Below are positions 1 through 9,176 of a stretch of DNA of 64,000 nt, one piece after another; positions within the stretch are counted from its first letter, which is position 1; each line of letters begins with the position of its first letter. The stretch is from Variovorax sp. OAS795 (lineage in GTDB: Bacteria; Pseudomonadota; Gammaproteobacteria; Burkholderiales; Burkholderiaceae_C), in the NCBI RefSeq assembly GCF_040546685.1, contig NZ_JBEPOH010000002.1, positions 761,894 to 825,893 on the forward strand. The letters are read 5' to 3'. The position numbers and the translations under genes are program-made. Under the pieces are notes generated by a model, which did no database searches, had not been told where the DNA came from, and saw nothing but the letters and a program-made list of their open reading frames with translations.

Positions 1-3000
1 GAGGGCGAGGCGCCGGCGCAGCGCGGCATCGGGCCGACCATCACCGGGCTGCTGCGCACGCGCGCAGAAAAAGAAGGGCGCCCGCTGGTGATCGAGGAGT
101 TCGCCATTCCCGCGCCGTTGCGCCGCCTGCTGGCCGAGGTGGTCGCCACCACCGGCGCGCTGCATGCGCTCGCGGACACGGACCTCGACCTGCATGCGCC
201 CGACGAGGCGCGCGACCCGCTGGCCCTGGACGACGCGATGCTGCGCCGCACGCCGGTCTACGGAATGATGGGCGACGACGGCGCCGCCGGCCGCATCGAG
301 CTGGCCGGCGATGGCGGCCGCGAGGCGCTGCTGGCCGATGCACGGGTGCGCGTCGCGTGGCACAAGGCTGCGGCCCTTCCGGTGTTCGCGGCCCAGATGC
401 GTGCGTTGCATGCGGTGCACGACGGCGAAGGCGGCCTCGGCGGACGCGTGCTGCCCAGCCCGCTGTGGAATCCGCTGCCGCCTTTTCGCAGCCTCTCGGG
501 CCTGCTGGATGCGCCGGGCTCGGTGCTTACGGTGCATCCGCTCGGCGGCTGCCGCATGGCCGACACCCCCGCGCAGGGCGTGGTCGACAGTTGGGGCCGC
601 GTGTTCGACGGCGCGTCCGCTTCGCCGTCGCTGTTGCCGGGGCTCGCGGTGCTCGACGGTTCGATCGTGCCGGTCTCGCTCGGCATCAATCCCTCGCTCA
701 CCATCGCCGCGCTGGCCGAGCGCGCGGTGCCGATGCTGGCCGCGCAGTGGGGCCTGGCGCTGGCCGCAGCGTCGCAGCCGCCGCCGTCGGAACGGCCGCT
801 GCGCCGCGACCTGAGCCTGCCTCGCGCGCCCGCGCCCACGCGAATCTCGCTGCGCGAGCGCATGACGGGCCGCGTGCAGATCGACGGCCAGGCCTTCGCG
901 CTGAGCGCCGAGGTGGCGTTCGAGCCCGTCGACGTGCCGGCCCTGCGTGCCACGCCGCGCGCGCTGGCCCAGCCGCTGGTGCGCCTGCGCTTCGGCGAGG
1001 GCGACGGTGCGCCCGTCGCGTATTGCAGCGGCACCGCCTCGATGCTGGTGCGCGAGAAGAGCGACAGCATCGAGCGCATCCTGCGCAGCCATGCGCTGGC
1101 GCGAAGGAAGCTGCTGGCGCTCGCGAAGGTGTTGATCGCTTCACGCGCGCCCGCGGCGACCGCGGTCGACGGCAACGACGAAGGTGAGGACGGCGTGGCC
1201 TTCGACGGCCCGGTCATGGCCGACCTGCTGGCGCTGTGCTCGCACCTCGGCCAGGCGCGGCTGATCGAATACGACTGGACCGTGGAGCGCGTCGAGCACG
1301 GTGCGCCGCTGAAGGTGGGCGACCGGCTGCGGCTCACCAAGCGCATCGCCTTCGTCGAGGGCGGCAACCCGTGGCGCCAGCTCAGCGAGGGCGAGCTGCG
1401 CCAGGTCGACGCGCAAGGGACGAAGCCGCTCGGCCGGATGGTGCTGGACCCTTCGTATTTCGTGGAGCAGCTGCAGCCGCTCCTGCGCGTCGAGCACCAG
1501 CAGGACATGCCCAACCAGCTCGGCGACCTTGCGGAGCTCGCGCTCTGGGTGCTGCGCATGGTGCTGCAGATCCACCTGCTGAGCTTCGTGCCGCCGCCCG
1601 ATTCGCCGCTGCACGACTGGGAGCGCCTGCCTGGCGAGGTGAATGGCGTGCAGCCGGAGCCGGTCGACATCGCAGCCGTGGCTGGCACGCCCGGCACGCC
1701 GCCGCGGCTGCTGTCGCGCTACCGCCCGCCGGTGCGCCGCGCGGGCACGCGGCCGGTGATGCTGATCCACGGCTACGGCGCGAGCGGTTCCACCTTCGCG
1801 CACAGGAGCATTCCCGGCAACCTGGTGCACACGCTGCTTGAGGCCGGGCGCGAGGTCTGGCTGCTCGACCTGCGCACCAGCATCGGCTTTGCATGCCCGC
1901 CGCGTGCCTACTGGTCGTTCGACGAAGTGGCCGAGGCCGACATTCCCGACGCCTTGCGCACCGTGCAGGCGGCGTATCCCATGCCGGCCGGTGCGGCACC
2001 GGTCCAGGTCGACGTGGTGGCGCATTGCATCGGCGCCGCCATGTTCAGTGCGGCGGTGCTGCGCCTGCCGGGCCTGCATGCGTCCATCGGCGCGGTGGTG
2101 CTGTCGCAGGTCGGGCCGCTGCTGCGCGCCACGGCCTTCAACCGGTTCCGCGGCTATGTGGCGGGCTACCTGCAGCAGTTCATCGGCGTGGACGAGTTCG
2201 ACACGCGCCCCGCGCTCACGCCCATGAAGCGCCTGCTCGTCGACGGCCTGCTGGCGACCTTTCCCTATGCCGACGACGACGGCGAAGCCGCGCGCCTGCG
2301 CAGCGCGCCGGGCTTTGCAGCTGTGCGGCACCGGGCCGATGCGATCTTCGGCCAGACCATGCGGCTGCACAACATCGGCAAGGACACGCTCGATGCGCTC
2401 GATTCGATCTACGGCTTCGTCAAGCTGCGGGGCCTCGCGCAGGTCGGCCACTATGCGCGCGAAGAGGTGCTGACCGACGCCGGGGGCCAGGCCCACGCCG
2501 TGGGCTTCGAGCAGCTCGGCGAGCGCTTCGGCTTTCCGGTCTTCATGCTGCATGGGCAGCGCAACGCGGTGTTCGACTGGCGCGGCTCGTACGAGAGCTT
2601 CTGGCTGCTCAAGCGCGTGTTCGGCAAGGATGGCGGGCTGTCGCGGGAACCGCCGGCGCTGCCGGATCCGTCGGACCCTTCGAGGCCCTCCGGCGGCGAC
2701 CTGTTCCTGGGTGAAGGCACGCCGCACCAGCTGCTGGTGCTCGGCGCCTACGGGCACCAGGACACGCTGATCGGCGAGAAGGCCTGCACCGACGTGTTCC
2801 CGCACATCGTGCGCTTCCTCGAAGTCTTCGACAAGAAGCCCGGCGCCGGCAGGCCGGTGCCGCCCGACTGGCTGGCCCGCCTGCCGTGGACCGGCCCCTG
2901 GCTCGGCCATGCGAGCCGTTCGGGCGGCAACGCGGGACGGCTGCATTGCCGCCTGGCGCTGCGCGCGCCGCCGGCCCATGTGTCGGCGCGCGCCGTGGTG

Positions 3001-4545
3001 TTCGTGCCCGCTTGGCGCCGCGCGGGGCGCTGGTGCTTCGACTACCCGTGGATGGTGGGCCTTGCGACCACGCGCGAGACGCTGCAGCAGGAGGCGCTGG
3101 AGATCGACCTCTTCGACGACCGGCTCGCCGAGTACCAGGGCTTTGCGGTGCTGACCGTGCACGACGACCTGCCGGTGGCGCGCGGGCCCGTCGAAGTGCT
3201 GGGCCGCAGGCTCGCCGCCGGGCTGTTCGCGGCGCCGCAGGACGAGCCCATCGAGCCGGTCCGCGTCGAGGTGATGCGAACGCTGGACGCGGCCACCGAC
3301 GCGCAGCGCGAGCGCGCCGTGGTGCGCCTCGATCCGGCATGGACCGGCGCCGTGCAGCTCGAGGGCGAGCCGGCGCAGGCCTCGCTGTGCTTCGCGCTGG
3401 CGAGCTGCCAGTACGTGCCGGGCCTGGTCGATCGCGTGCCCGCGCAGGCTTCGTACCGGCGGCTGGCTCAGCGGCTCGAACTGCTCGCGCCACCGCACAG
3501 GCCGCAATTGCTGGTACTGGCCGGCGACCAGGTGTATGTCGACCAGACGGCGGGGCTCTTCGTGCCGGCCGGCGGCGACGACGTGGGCCAGGCCTATGCG
3601 CTCACCTTCAGGCTGGAGGCGCTGCGCCAGGTGATGGCGTCGCTGCCGACCTATCCGCTGCTCGACGACCACGAGGTGATGGACGACTGGACGCCGGGGC
3701 CCGACCCCTACGCAACGCCGGGGGTGCGCGCCGCGCTCGACGGCTACTTCGCGCAGCAGCACAAGCTGGTGCACGGCGCCGCGGCGCACCGCGACCAGCG
3801 GCCCTTCGACTACCGCATCGCGCCGGCCGGCTTCCCGTTCTGCATGCTCGACACGCGCAGCATGCGGCAGGCCCGGACGCTGCGCGCCGACGCGCCAGCG
3901 GCGAGCGCCGCCACGCCGCTCGCCCAGGCGGCGATCCGCGCCGGGGCCGGCATGGGCGATCTCGCGAAGTGGCTGGTGGCCGCGCCCGCCGGCTTGCCCA
4001 AGTTCATCGTCTCGCCCGTGGCGCTGTTCCCGATGCCGCGCGCCGCCGTGTTCGGCGACCCGTCGGAACGCCTGGGGCTCGACGACTGGAGCGGGTACCC
4101 GGCCTCGCAGCGTGCACTGCTCGAACTGCTGCGCGACACCAGTGCGCGCCATGTCGTGGTGCTCTCGGGCGACCGGCACATGTCGAGCGTTTCGAGCCTC
4201 TGGCTGCAGTCGGCATCGGGGCCGGTGGAGGTGATCTCGGTCGTGTCCTCGGGCCTGTATGCGCCCTGGCCCTTCGTCAATGCGCGGCCCGACGCGTTCT
4301 GGCTCGACGGCGAAGTCGAGCTCGGGACCGTGCCCGGTGCCTTCCGCGCCACCATGGCCACCGCAGCCGTGGGCACCGGCAACGGCTTCGCGATGCTGCA
4401 GGTGGCGCGCGGCGCGGGCGGTCACTGGCGCATCGGCGTCACGCTGGACCTGGACGAGGGACTCACGCAGTGCGAGCGCGACCTCGATCCCGCGGGCGGC
4501 AACGGCTGGACGGTGGAAGGTCCGGCGCGCTTCGCGCGCGCCTAG
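1..4545 (+). CDS. GMC oxidoreductase / alpha-beta hydrolase / PhoD-like phosphatase fusion (5' end outside window)
   Basis: The frame is open from base 1, so the N-terminus (expected FAD-binding part of a cholesterol-oxidase-like GMC enzyme) lies upstream; at least 1,514 residues are in the window. In order: a GMC C-terminal segment with HPLGGCRM at 535-558; a linking domain (about 820-1530); an alpha/beta hydrolase with LIHGYGASG near 1760 and the elbow AHCIG near 2020, so Cys replaces Ser; then a metallophosphatase domain with LAGDQVYVD (about 3518-3546), LDDHEVMDDW (3661-3690) and LSGDRHMSS (about 4160-4188), which match PhoD-type metal ligands. Family knowledge suggests sterol or lipid oxidation joined to ester and phosphoester hydrolysis; the substrate is unknown. 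The GTG at 88 is an internal codon and not a convincing start. No frameshift is seen between the domains, so the fusion looks real. Confidence 0.85.
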   Translation, partial: EGEAPAQRGIGPTITGLLRTRAEKEGRPLVIEEFAIPAPLRRLLAEVVATTGALHALADTDLDLHAPDEARDPLALDDAMLRRTPVYGMMGDDGAAGRIELAGDGGREALLADARVRVAWHKAAALPVFAAQMRALHAVHDGEGGLGGRVLPSPLWNPLPPFRSLSGLLDAPGSVLTVHPLGGCRMADTPAQGVVDSWGRVFDGASASPSLLPGLAVLDGSIVPVSLGINPSLTIAALAERAVPMLAAQWGLALAAASQPPPSERPLRRDLSLPRAPAPTRISLRERMTGRVQIDGQAFALSAEVAFEPVDVPALRATPRALAQPLVRLRFGEGDGAPVAYCSGTASMLVREKSDSIERILRSHALARRKLLALAKVLIASRAPAATAVDGNDEGEDGVAFDGPVMADLLALCSHLGQARLIEYDWTVERVEHGAPLKVGDRLRLTKRIAFVEGGNPWRQLSEGELRQVDAQGTKPLGRMVLDPSYFVEQLQPLLRVEHQQDMPNQLGDLAELALWVLRMVLQIHLLSFVPPPDSPLHDWERLPGEVNGVQPEPVDIAAVAGTPGTPPRLLSRYRPPVRRAGTRPVMLIHGYGASGSTFAHRSIPGNLVHTLLEAGREVWLLDLRTSIGFACPPRAYWSFDEVAEADIPDALRTVQAAYPMPAGAAPVQVDVVAHCIGAAMFSAAVLRLPGLHASIGAVVLSQVGPLLRATAFNRFRGYVAGYLQQFIGVDEFDTRPALTPMKRLLVDGLLATFPYADDDGEAARLRSAPGFAAVRHRADAIFGQTMRLHNIGKDTLDALDSIYGFVKLRGLAQVGHYAREEVLTDAGGQAHAVGFEQLGERFGFPVFMLHGQRNAVFDWRGSYESFWLLKRVFGKDGGLSREPPALPDPSDPSRPSGGDLFLGEGTPHQLLVLGAYGHQDTLIGEKACTDVFPHIVRFLEVFDKKPGAGRPVPPDWLARLPWTGPWLGHASRSGGNAGRLHCRLALRAPPAHVSARAVVFVPAWRRAGRWCFDYPWMVGLATTRETLQQEALEIDLFDDRLAEYQGFAVLTVHDDLPVARGPVEVLGRRLAAGLFAAPQDEPIEPVRVEVMRTLDAATDAQRERAVVRLDPAWTGAVQLEGEPAQASLCFALASCQYVPGLVDRVPAQASYRRLAQRLELLAPPHRPQLLVLAGDQVYVDQTAGLFVPAGGDDVGQAYALTFRLEALRQVMASLPTYPLLDDHEVMDDWTPGPDPYATPGVRAALDGYFAQQHKLVHGAAAHRDQRPFDYRIAPAGFPFCMLDTRSMRQARTLRADAPAASAATPLAQAAIRAGAGMGDLAKWLVAAPAGLPKFIVSPVALFPMPRAAVFGDPSERLGLDDWSGYPASQRALLELLRDTSARHVVVLSGDRHMSSVSSLWLQSASGPVEVISVVSSGLYAPWPFVNARPDAFWLDGEVELGTVPGAFRATMATAAVGTGNGFAMLQVARGAGGHWRIGVTLDLDEGLTQCERDLDPAGGNGWTVEGPARFARA

Positions 4546-4574
4546 CGCCGGACCTGCCGGACCTGCCTCGGTCC

Positions 4575-5324
4575 TCAGTCGCCGGGGATGTGCGGCGGGC
4601 GCAGTTCCACGGCCTTGGTCGACTTCTTGCGCAGCCGGATGTTGAGCATCTCCACGCCCAGCGAGAACGCCATCGCGAAGTACACATAACCCTTCGGCAC
4701 GTGATGTCCGAAGCCTTCGGCGACCAGCACCACGCCCACCACCACCAGGAAGGCCAGCGCGAGCATCTTGATGGTCGGATGGTTCGAGACGAAGCGCCCG
4801 ATCGGTCCGGCGAACAGCATCATGAGAAAGACCGACACGATCACCGCGGCGATCATGACGCGCACGTCGTCCACCATGCCCACGGCCGTGATGATCGAGT
4901 CCAGCGAGAACACCAGGTCGATCACCATGATCTGCAGGATGACGGAGGCGAAGGTGGCCGTGACCGGATTGGCCTTCTGCTCGTGCCCGCCTTCCAGCGA
5001 CTGGTGGACCTCGCTCGTGCTCTTCCAGATCAGGAACAGCCCGCCCAGGATGAGGATCAGGTCCCGGCCCGAGATGTCCTTGCCCAGCACCGAGAAGAGC
5101 GGAGACACCAGGCCGACGATCCAGGCGAGCACCAGCAGCAGACCGATGCGCATGAACATGGCCATGAACAGGCCGACGCGGCGCGCGAGTTCGCGCCTGG
5201 CGGGCGGCAGCTTGTCGACCAGGATCGAGATGAAGATGATGTTGTCGATGCCCAGCACGAGCTCGAGCGCAGTGAGCGTTGCAAAGGCGATCCAGACCTG
5301 GGGGTCCGTCAGGAGTTCAAGCAT
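4575..5324 (-). CDS. TerC family integral membrane protein
   Basis: A 249-residue protein with about seven hydrophobic segments and the TerC hallmarks: Glu21 and Asp27 in ELVLGIDNII, and Asp136 and Asp142 in DLVFSLDSI. TerC proteins are inner-membrane proteins linked to metal export (Mn2+ in the Alx/MntP-like groups) or tellurite resistance; which applies here cannot be told. The ATG at 5324 is preceded by AAAAGGAAA at good spacing. It lies downstream of and on the same strand as the LysR gene, 38 bp away, and converges on the large fusion gene. No ncRNA (yybP-type) leader is evident because the gap is too short. Confidence 0.9.
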   Translation of the reverse strand: MLELLTDPQVWIAFATLTALELVLGIDNIIFISILVDKLPPARRELARRVGLFMAMFMRIGLLLVLAWIVGLVSPLFSVLGKDISGRDLILILGGLFLIWKSTSEVHQSLEGGHEQKANPVTATFASVILQIMVIDLVFSLDSIITAVGMVDDVRVMIAAVIVSVFLMMLFAGPIGRFVSNHPTIKMLALAFLVVVGVVLVAEGFGHHVPKGYVYFAMAFSLGVEMLNIRLRKKSTKAVELRPPHIPGD

Positions 5325-5362
5325 CGATTTCCTTTTCAGTGCGTTGGGCGTACGCCAACAGT

Positions 5363-6298
5363 CTAGGGCAGCGGGGCGGGCGGCAAGAGCGCTTTCGCGA
5401 ACGATTCCGCCAGGCAATCGACGAACACCCGGATGCGCGAGGAGAGCTGGTGCCGCTGCGCATACACGGCATGGATGTCGGCATTGGGCGTGCGGTACTG
5501 CGGCAGCACCTGGACCAGCCGGCCGCTCGCGAGATAGCGCGCGACGTCCCACTCCGCGCGCATCACGATGCCGTGCCCGTCGAGCGCCCAGCGCACCGCG
5601 ATCTCTCCGTCGTTGGTGGTCAGCGCGCCGCGCACCTTGATGCTCTCGGTGTGTTCGCGGCGGCCCTTTCCGCTCGACAGCCGCCAGACGCCGTAGGCAT
5701 CGTTGCCCTGGCGGATCCCGATGCAGTCGTGGCGCGCCAGGTCGCTCGGCACCACCGGCATGCCGCGCTGGGCCAGGTACCTGGGCGAGGCGCACAGCAG
5801 CCGCCGGTTGGGCGCCAGGCGCCTGGCGATCACCCGCGCATCCGGCGGTTCTCCGAAGCGCACGCAGACGTCGAAGGCATCGTCGGTGAGCGGCGGCGGA
5901 TCGGCCGAGAGCTGCAGCTGCACCTCCACGTCGGGGCACAGGCGGCTGTAGCGCGAGATCACGGGCGCCACGTGCATCCGGCCGAACCCCAGCGTGGCAT
6001 TCACGCGCAGCAGGCCCTTCGGCGAGCCCCTGCCCTTGGCCAGCAGCTGGTCGAGGTCGTCGAGCTCGCCGAGGATGCGGCGCGCATGTTCGAGGAACAC
6101 CTCGCCCTCCGGCGTGAGGCTCATGCGGCGCGTGGTGCGGTTGACCAGCGTCGTGCGCAGCCGCTGCTCCATCTGGGACAGCCGCTTGCTCACGGCCGGC
6201 GTGGACACGCCCAGGTTGCGGGCCGCGGCGCTCAGGCTGCCGCCGGTCGCAATCTGCACGAAGAAGCCCAGTTCGGAGGGCTGGATGCCTGGGTTCAT
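5363..6298 (-). CDS. LysR family transcriptional regulator
   Basis: A 311-residue protein with an N-terminal winged HTH (about residues 10-65, with LSAAARNLGVSTPAVSKRL) and a LysR substrate-binding domain to the C-terminus. It is divergent from the tartrate/D-malate dehydrogenase gene at 6407, the usual arrangement for a LysR protein that controls its neighbour in response to the substrate or a pathway acid. The 108-bp intergenic region holds a dyad (6319-6347) that suits LysR binding. Regulation of the dehydrogenase/Bug pair and of itself is an inference from this arrangement. Confidence 0.9.
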   Translation of the reverse strand: MNPGIQPSELGFFVQIATGGSLSAAARNLGVSTPAVSKRLSQMEQRLRTTLVNRTTRRMSLTPEGEVFLEHARRILGELDDLDQLLAKGRGSPKGLLRVNATLGFGRMHVAPVISRYSRLCPDVEVQLQLSADPPPLTDDAFDVCVRFGEPPDARVIARRLAPNRRLLCASPRYLAQRGMPVVPSDLARHDCIGIRQGNDAYGVWRLSSGKGRREHTESIKVRGALTTNDGEIAVRWALDGHGIVMRAEWDVARYLASGRLVQVLPQYRTPNADIHAVYAQRHQLSSRIRVFVDCLAESFAKALLPPAPLP

Positions 6299-6318
6299 GG
6301 TCGCTTGATTGTTGACTT

Positions 6319-6347
6319 GCAGTTAAGGATGGATTCACTTTAACTGC
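6319..6347. promoter_or_regulatory. Candidate LysR operator in divergent promoter region
   Basis: A perfect inverted repeat, GCAGTTAA - 13 bp - TTAACTGC, sits between the LysR gene (start 6298) and the dehydrogenase gene (start 6407). Length and placement fit a LysR recognition site. A TTGACT hexamer at 6312-6317 overlaps its left side and could be a -35 box for the rightward gene; the -10 is not obvious. Confidence 0.5.
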
Positions 6348-6406
6348 GCGGCGCCCTCGGGTGCAACCGACAGAATCGGCCTCATCGAACCAAGGACCCA
6401 ACCCCC

Positions 6407-7471
6407 ATGAAGACGTACAAGATCGCAACCATTCCCGGCGACGGCATCGGCAAGGAAGTGGTGCCCGCCGGCCGGCAGGTGCTCGAAGCGCTGGCCCAGG
6501 CCGAACGCAGTTTCAGCTTCGAGTTCGAGAACTTCGACTGGGGCGGCGACTACTTTCGCGCGCACGGCGTGATGATGCCCGCAGGCGGCCTCGATGCGCT
6601 GCGCGACAAGGACGCGATCCTGTTCGGCTCGGCGGGCGATCCGCACATTCCCGACCACATCACGCTCTGGGGCTTGCGCCTCAAGATCTGCCAGGGCTTC
6701 GACCAGTACGCCAACGTGCGTCCGACGCGCATCCTGCCCGGCATCGACGGGCCGCTGAAGCGCTGCGGGCCGGACGACCTGAACTGGGTGATCGTGCGCG
6801 AGAACTCCGAAGGCGAGTACGCCGGTGTCGGCGGCCGCGTGCACCAGGGCCACCCGATCGAAGCCGCCACCGACGTCTCGATGATGACGCGCGCCGGCGT
6901 GGAACGCATCATGCGCTTCGCCTTCCGCCTCGCACAGTCGCGCCCCCGCAAGCTCCTGACCGTCATCACCAAGAGCAATGCGCAGCGCCACGCCATGGTG
7001 ATGTGGGACGAGATCGCGCTGCAGATCTCCAAGGAGTTCCCGGACGTGACCTGGGACAAGGAACTGGTCGATGCATCCACCGCGCGGATGATCAACAAGC
7101 CCGCGTCGCTCGACACCATCGTCGCGACCAACCTGCATGCGGACATCCTCAGCGACCTGGCCGCCGCGCTCGCGGGCAGCCTGGGCATCGCGCCGACCGG
7201 CAACATCGATCCCGAGCGGCGCTATCCCTCGATGTTCGAGCCGATCCACGGCTCGGCCTTCGACATCATGGGCCAGGGCCTGGCCAATCCGGTCGGCACC
7301 TTCTGGTCGGTCGTGATGATGCTGGAGCACCTCGGCGAATCCGAGGCCGCGCAGCGCGTCATGAAGGCCGTCGAAGCCGTCACGGCCGACCCGGCGCTCC
7401 ACACGCGGGACCTCGGCGGCACCGCCACCACCGCGCAGGTCACGCAGGCCGTGTGCGCGCAGCTCGCATAG
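6407..7471 (+). CDS. Tartrate dehydrogenase/decarboxylase or D-malate dehydrogenase
   Basis: A 354-residue member of the isocitrate/isopropylmalate dehydrogenase superfamily, close to TtuC/DmlA. It has GDGIGKEV at the N-terminus, the substrate-loop arginines (VRPTRILPG), ENSEGEYAGVGG, the Mg-binding region NLHADILSDLAA, and the NAD-binding stretch EPIHGSAFDIMGQG. These enzymes oxidise and often decarboxylate D-malate, tartrate or related hydroxy acids with NAD+. The Bug receptor follows 60 bp downstream, suggesting capture of a C4 hydroxydicarboxylate and its oxidation. It is probably controlled by the divergent LysR. Sequence alone does not separate tartrate from malate specificity. Confidence 0.9.
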   Translation: MKTYKIATIPGDGIGKEVVPAGRQVLEALAQAERSFSFEFENFDWGGDYFRAHGVMMPAGGLDALRDKDAILFGSAGDPHIPDHITLWGLRLKICQGFDQYANVRPTRILPGIDGPLKRCGPDDLNWVIVRENSEGEYAGVGGRVHQGHPIEAATDVSMMTRAGVERIMRFAFRLAQSRPRKLLTVITKSNAQRHAMVMWDEIALQISKEFPDVTWDKELVDASTARMINKPASLDTIVATNLHADILSDLAAALAGSLGIAPTGNIDPERRYPSMFEPIHGSAFDIMGQGLANPVGTFWSVVMMLEHLGESEAAQRVMKAVEAVTADPALHTRDLGGTATTAQVTQAVCAQLA

Positions 7472-7531
7472 CAGTTCCTGCGGCAGACCGAACAAGTACG
7501 GCGCAGACCGCCAACCCGGAGACAAGACATC

Positions 7532-8530
7532 ATGAAGATCCAACGATTCGCCATCGGGCGACGCGCCCTCGCGGCCACCGCCGTTGCGGCACTCGGCCTG
7601 TGCGCCGCACCCTGGTCGGCGGCGCAGGAGCCGTGGCCGTCCAAGCCGATCAGCCTGGTCGTGCCGTTCCCTTCGGGCGGCACCACCGACGTGCTGGCCC
7701 GCGCACTCGCCGATGCGCTGTCCAGGAGCCTGGGCCAGCCCGTGATCGTGGAAAGCAAGCCGGGCGCCGGTGCCACGCTCGGCGCCGACTACGTCGCCAA
7801 GGCCAGGCCCGATGGACACACGCTGCTGATGGGCGCGGTGCATCACACCATCGCCACCAGCGTCTACAAGAAGCTGCCGTACGACTTCCAGAAGGACCTG
7901 GCGCCGATCACCACGGTGGCGATGGTGCCCAACGTGCTGGTGGTCAATGCAACGCTCACGCCGGCCAGGTCGGTCGCCGAGCTGGTCGCACTCGCCAAGT
8001 CATCGTCCAGGGAGCTGGCCTACGGCTCCAACGGCAACGGCACGGCGCAGCACCTGATCGGCACGCAGTTCCAGGCCAGCACCGGCGTCAACCTGCTGCA
8101 CGTGCCCTACAAGGGCAGCGGCCCGCTGACCACCGACCTGCTCGGCGGCCAGGTGGCCATGTCCTTCGACACCATCACGCCGGTGCTGCAGCACATCAAG
8201 GGCGGCAAACTGCGCGCGCTGGCCGTCACCACGGCCAAGCGCTCCGCCGTGCTGCCCGATGTGCCTACGCTCGAAGAGGCCGGGCTCAAGGGCTTCGACA
8301 TCGGCACCTGGTTCGGCGTGCTGGCGCCCGCCGGAACGCCGAAGGAAATCGTCGCGAAGCTCAACGCCGAGATGGCCAGGATCATCAGGTCGCCCGAGTT
8401 CGGCGAGCGGATGCGCGCGATCGGCGCCGATCCGATCGGCGACAGCCCGGCCGACATGGCGGCCCGCATCCGCGAAGAAACCACCAAGTTCGCCAAGCTC
8501 GTGAAAGACGGCAAGGTCACGATCGAATGA
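7532..8530 (+). CDS. Bug/TctC family periplasmic solute receptor
   Basis: A 332-residue protein with an N-terminal signal peptide ending near AAPWSAAQ and the Bug family fold: PSKPISLVVPFPSGGTTDV, the ligand loop GAGATLGADYVAKARPDGHTLL, and the PYKGSGPLTTDLLGGQV region. Bug receptors bind carboxylated or aromatic acids and feed TctAB-type transporters; no TctA or TctB gene is in the window, so this is an orphan receptor. An AGACAAGACATC leader gives a plausible ribosome site. It is probably co-transcribed with the dehydrogenase upstream, which points to a hydroxy acid ligand (inference). Confidence 0.92.
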   Translation: MKIQRFAIGRRALAATAVAALGLCAAPWSAAQEPWPSKPISLVVPFPSGGTTDVLARALADALSRSLGQPVIVESKPGAGATLGADYVAKARPDGHTLLMGAVHHTIATSVYKKLPYDFQKDLAPITTVAMVPNVLVVNATLTPARSVAELVALAKSSSRELAYGSNGNGTAQHLIGTQFQASTGVNLLHVPYKGSGPLTTDLLGGQVAMSFDTITPVLQHIKGGKLRALAVTTAKRSAVLPDVPTLEEAGLKGFDIGTWFGVLAPAGTPKEIVAKLNAEMARIIRSPEFGERMRAIGADPIGDSPADMAARIREETTKFAKLVKDGKVTIE

Positions 8531-8556
8531 ACCGGGGCCACCTGGCCATCGACGGG

Positions 8557-9027
8557 TCAGTGCGCGTGGGATTCCGCCGCCTTCGGTTCCGGAACGATCA
8601 CCGAGACCGTTTCGCTGCCGAGGATCTTGTGGCTGGGGTCGGCAAGCTCGATCAGCATCTTGTGCAGCCCGGGCTTGAGGCCGACCACGATGATCGGGTC
8701 GCCGCTCGTGTGGGCCCAGGTGCCGGGCCGGTCGTCGACCGTCACGTGCAGGTGGCCGACCCGCGGCGACACCTCGACGGCCGCCTTGCCGAACACCGGG
8801 ATGATGCGCAGGTTCTCGGTCCGGTACTGAACGATGACGACGCCGCGCGCCAGCGGTTCGGCCAGCGGCGGATACACGACGAGCTTCGCGGGCGCCTCCG
8901 AGGCGACCGGAATCACCGCCGCGGGGCGGGCGGGATCGGTGGCGGCCTCTGCCCACGATGCGGCGCAGAAGAGGGCGAGGGCGCTGGCGGCGGCGAGCGG
9001 TCTCAGGAGGTTCGGGAGGGAGGGCAC
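8557..9027 (-). CDS. Secreted protein resembling the DUF6130 family
   Basis: A 156-residue protein starting at GTG 9027, chosen because AAGGAAAC precedes it and no ATG lies in frame nearby. It has a signal peptide (LLRPLAAASALALFCAASWAEA) and a beta-rich domain with PPLAEPLARGVVIVQYRTENLR, GHLHVTVDD and KPGLHKMLIELADPSHK. I recall this pattern from a domain of unknown function (DUF6130); that name is from memory. It converges with the Bug gene, whose stop is 26 bp away. No function can be given beyond a likely periplasmic location. Confidence 0.75.
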   Translation of the reverse strand: MPSLPNLLRPLAAASALALFCAASWAEAATDPARPAAVIPVASEAPAKLVVYPPLAEPLARGVVIVQYRTENLRIIPVFGKAAVEVSPRVGHLHVTVDDRPGTWAHTSGDPIIVVGLKPGLHKMLIELADPSHKILGSETVSVIVPEPKAAESHAH

Positions 9028-9176
9028 TGTGTTTCCTTGATGCGGATGGGCGATGTCCGGATCTTGGGCGCGCCAGGGCCGTCGCGACGCACAAGGCGTA
9101 TGCCTGTGTATCCACGCTGGAAACCGACACAGTACGTTTCGCTTCCGCCGGCTGGCGGTAGCGGCGCGAGGCGCTC

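Noticed and set aside
1141..4425. Very long open frame on the minus strand opposite the fusion gene
   Set aside because: Its translation is Arg/His/Gln/Ala-rich with no domain; it is a shadow of GC-rich codon use. The same holds for long minus frames at 13648-15684 and 19739-21775.
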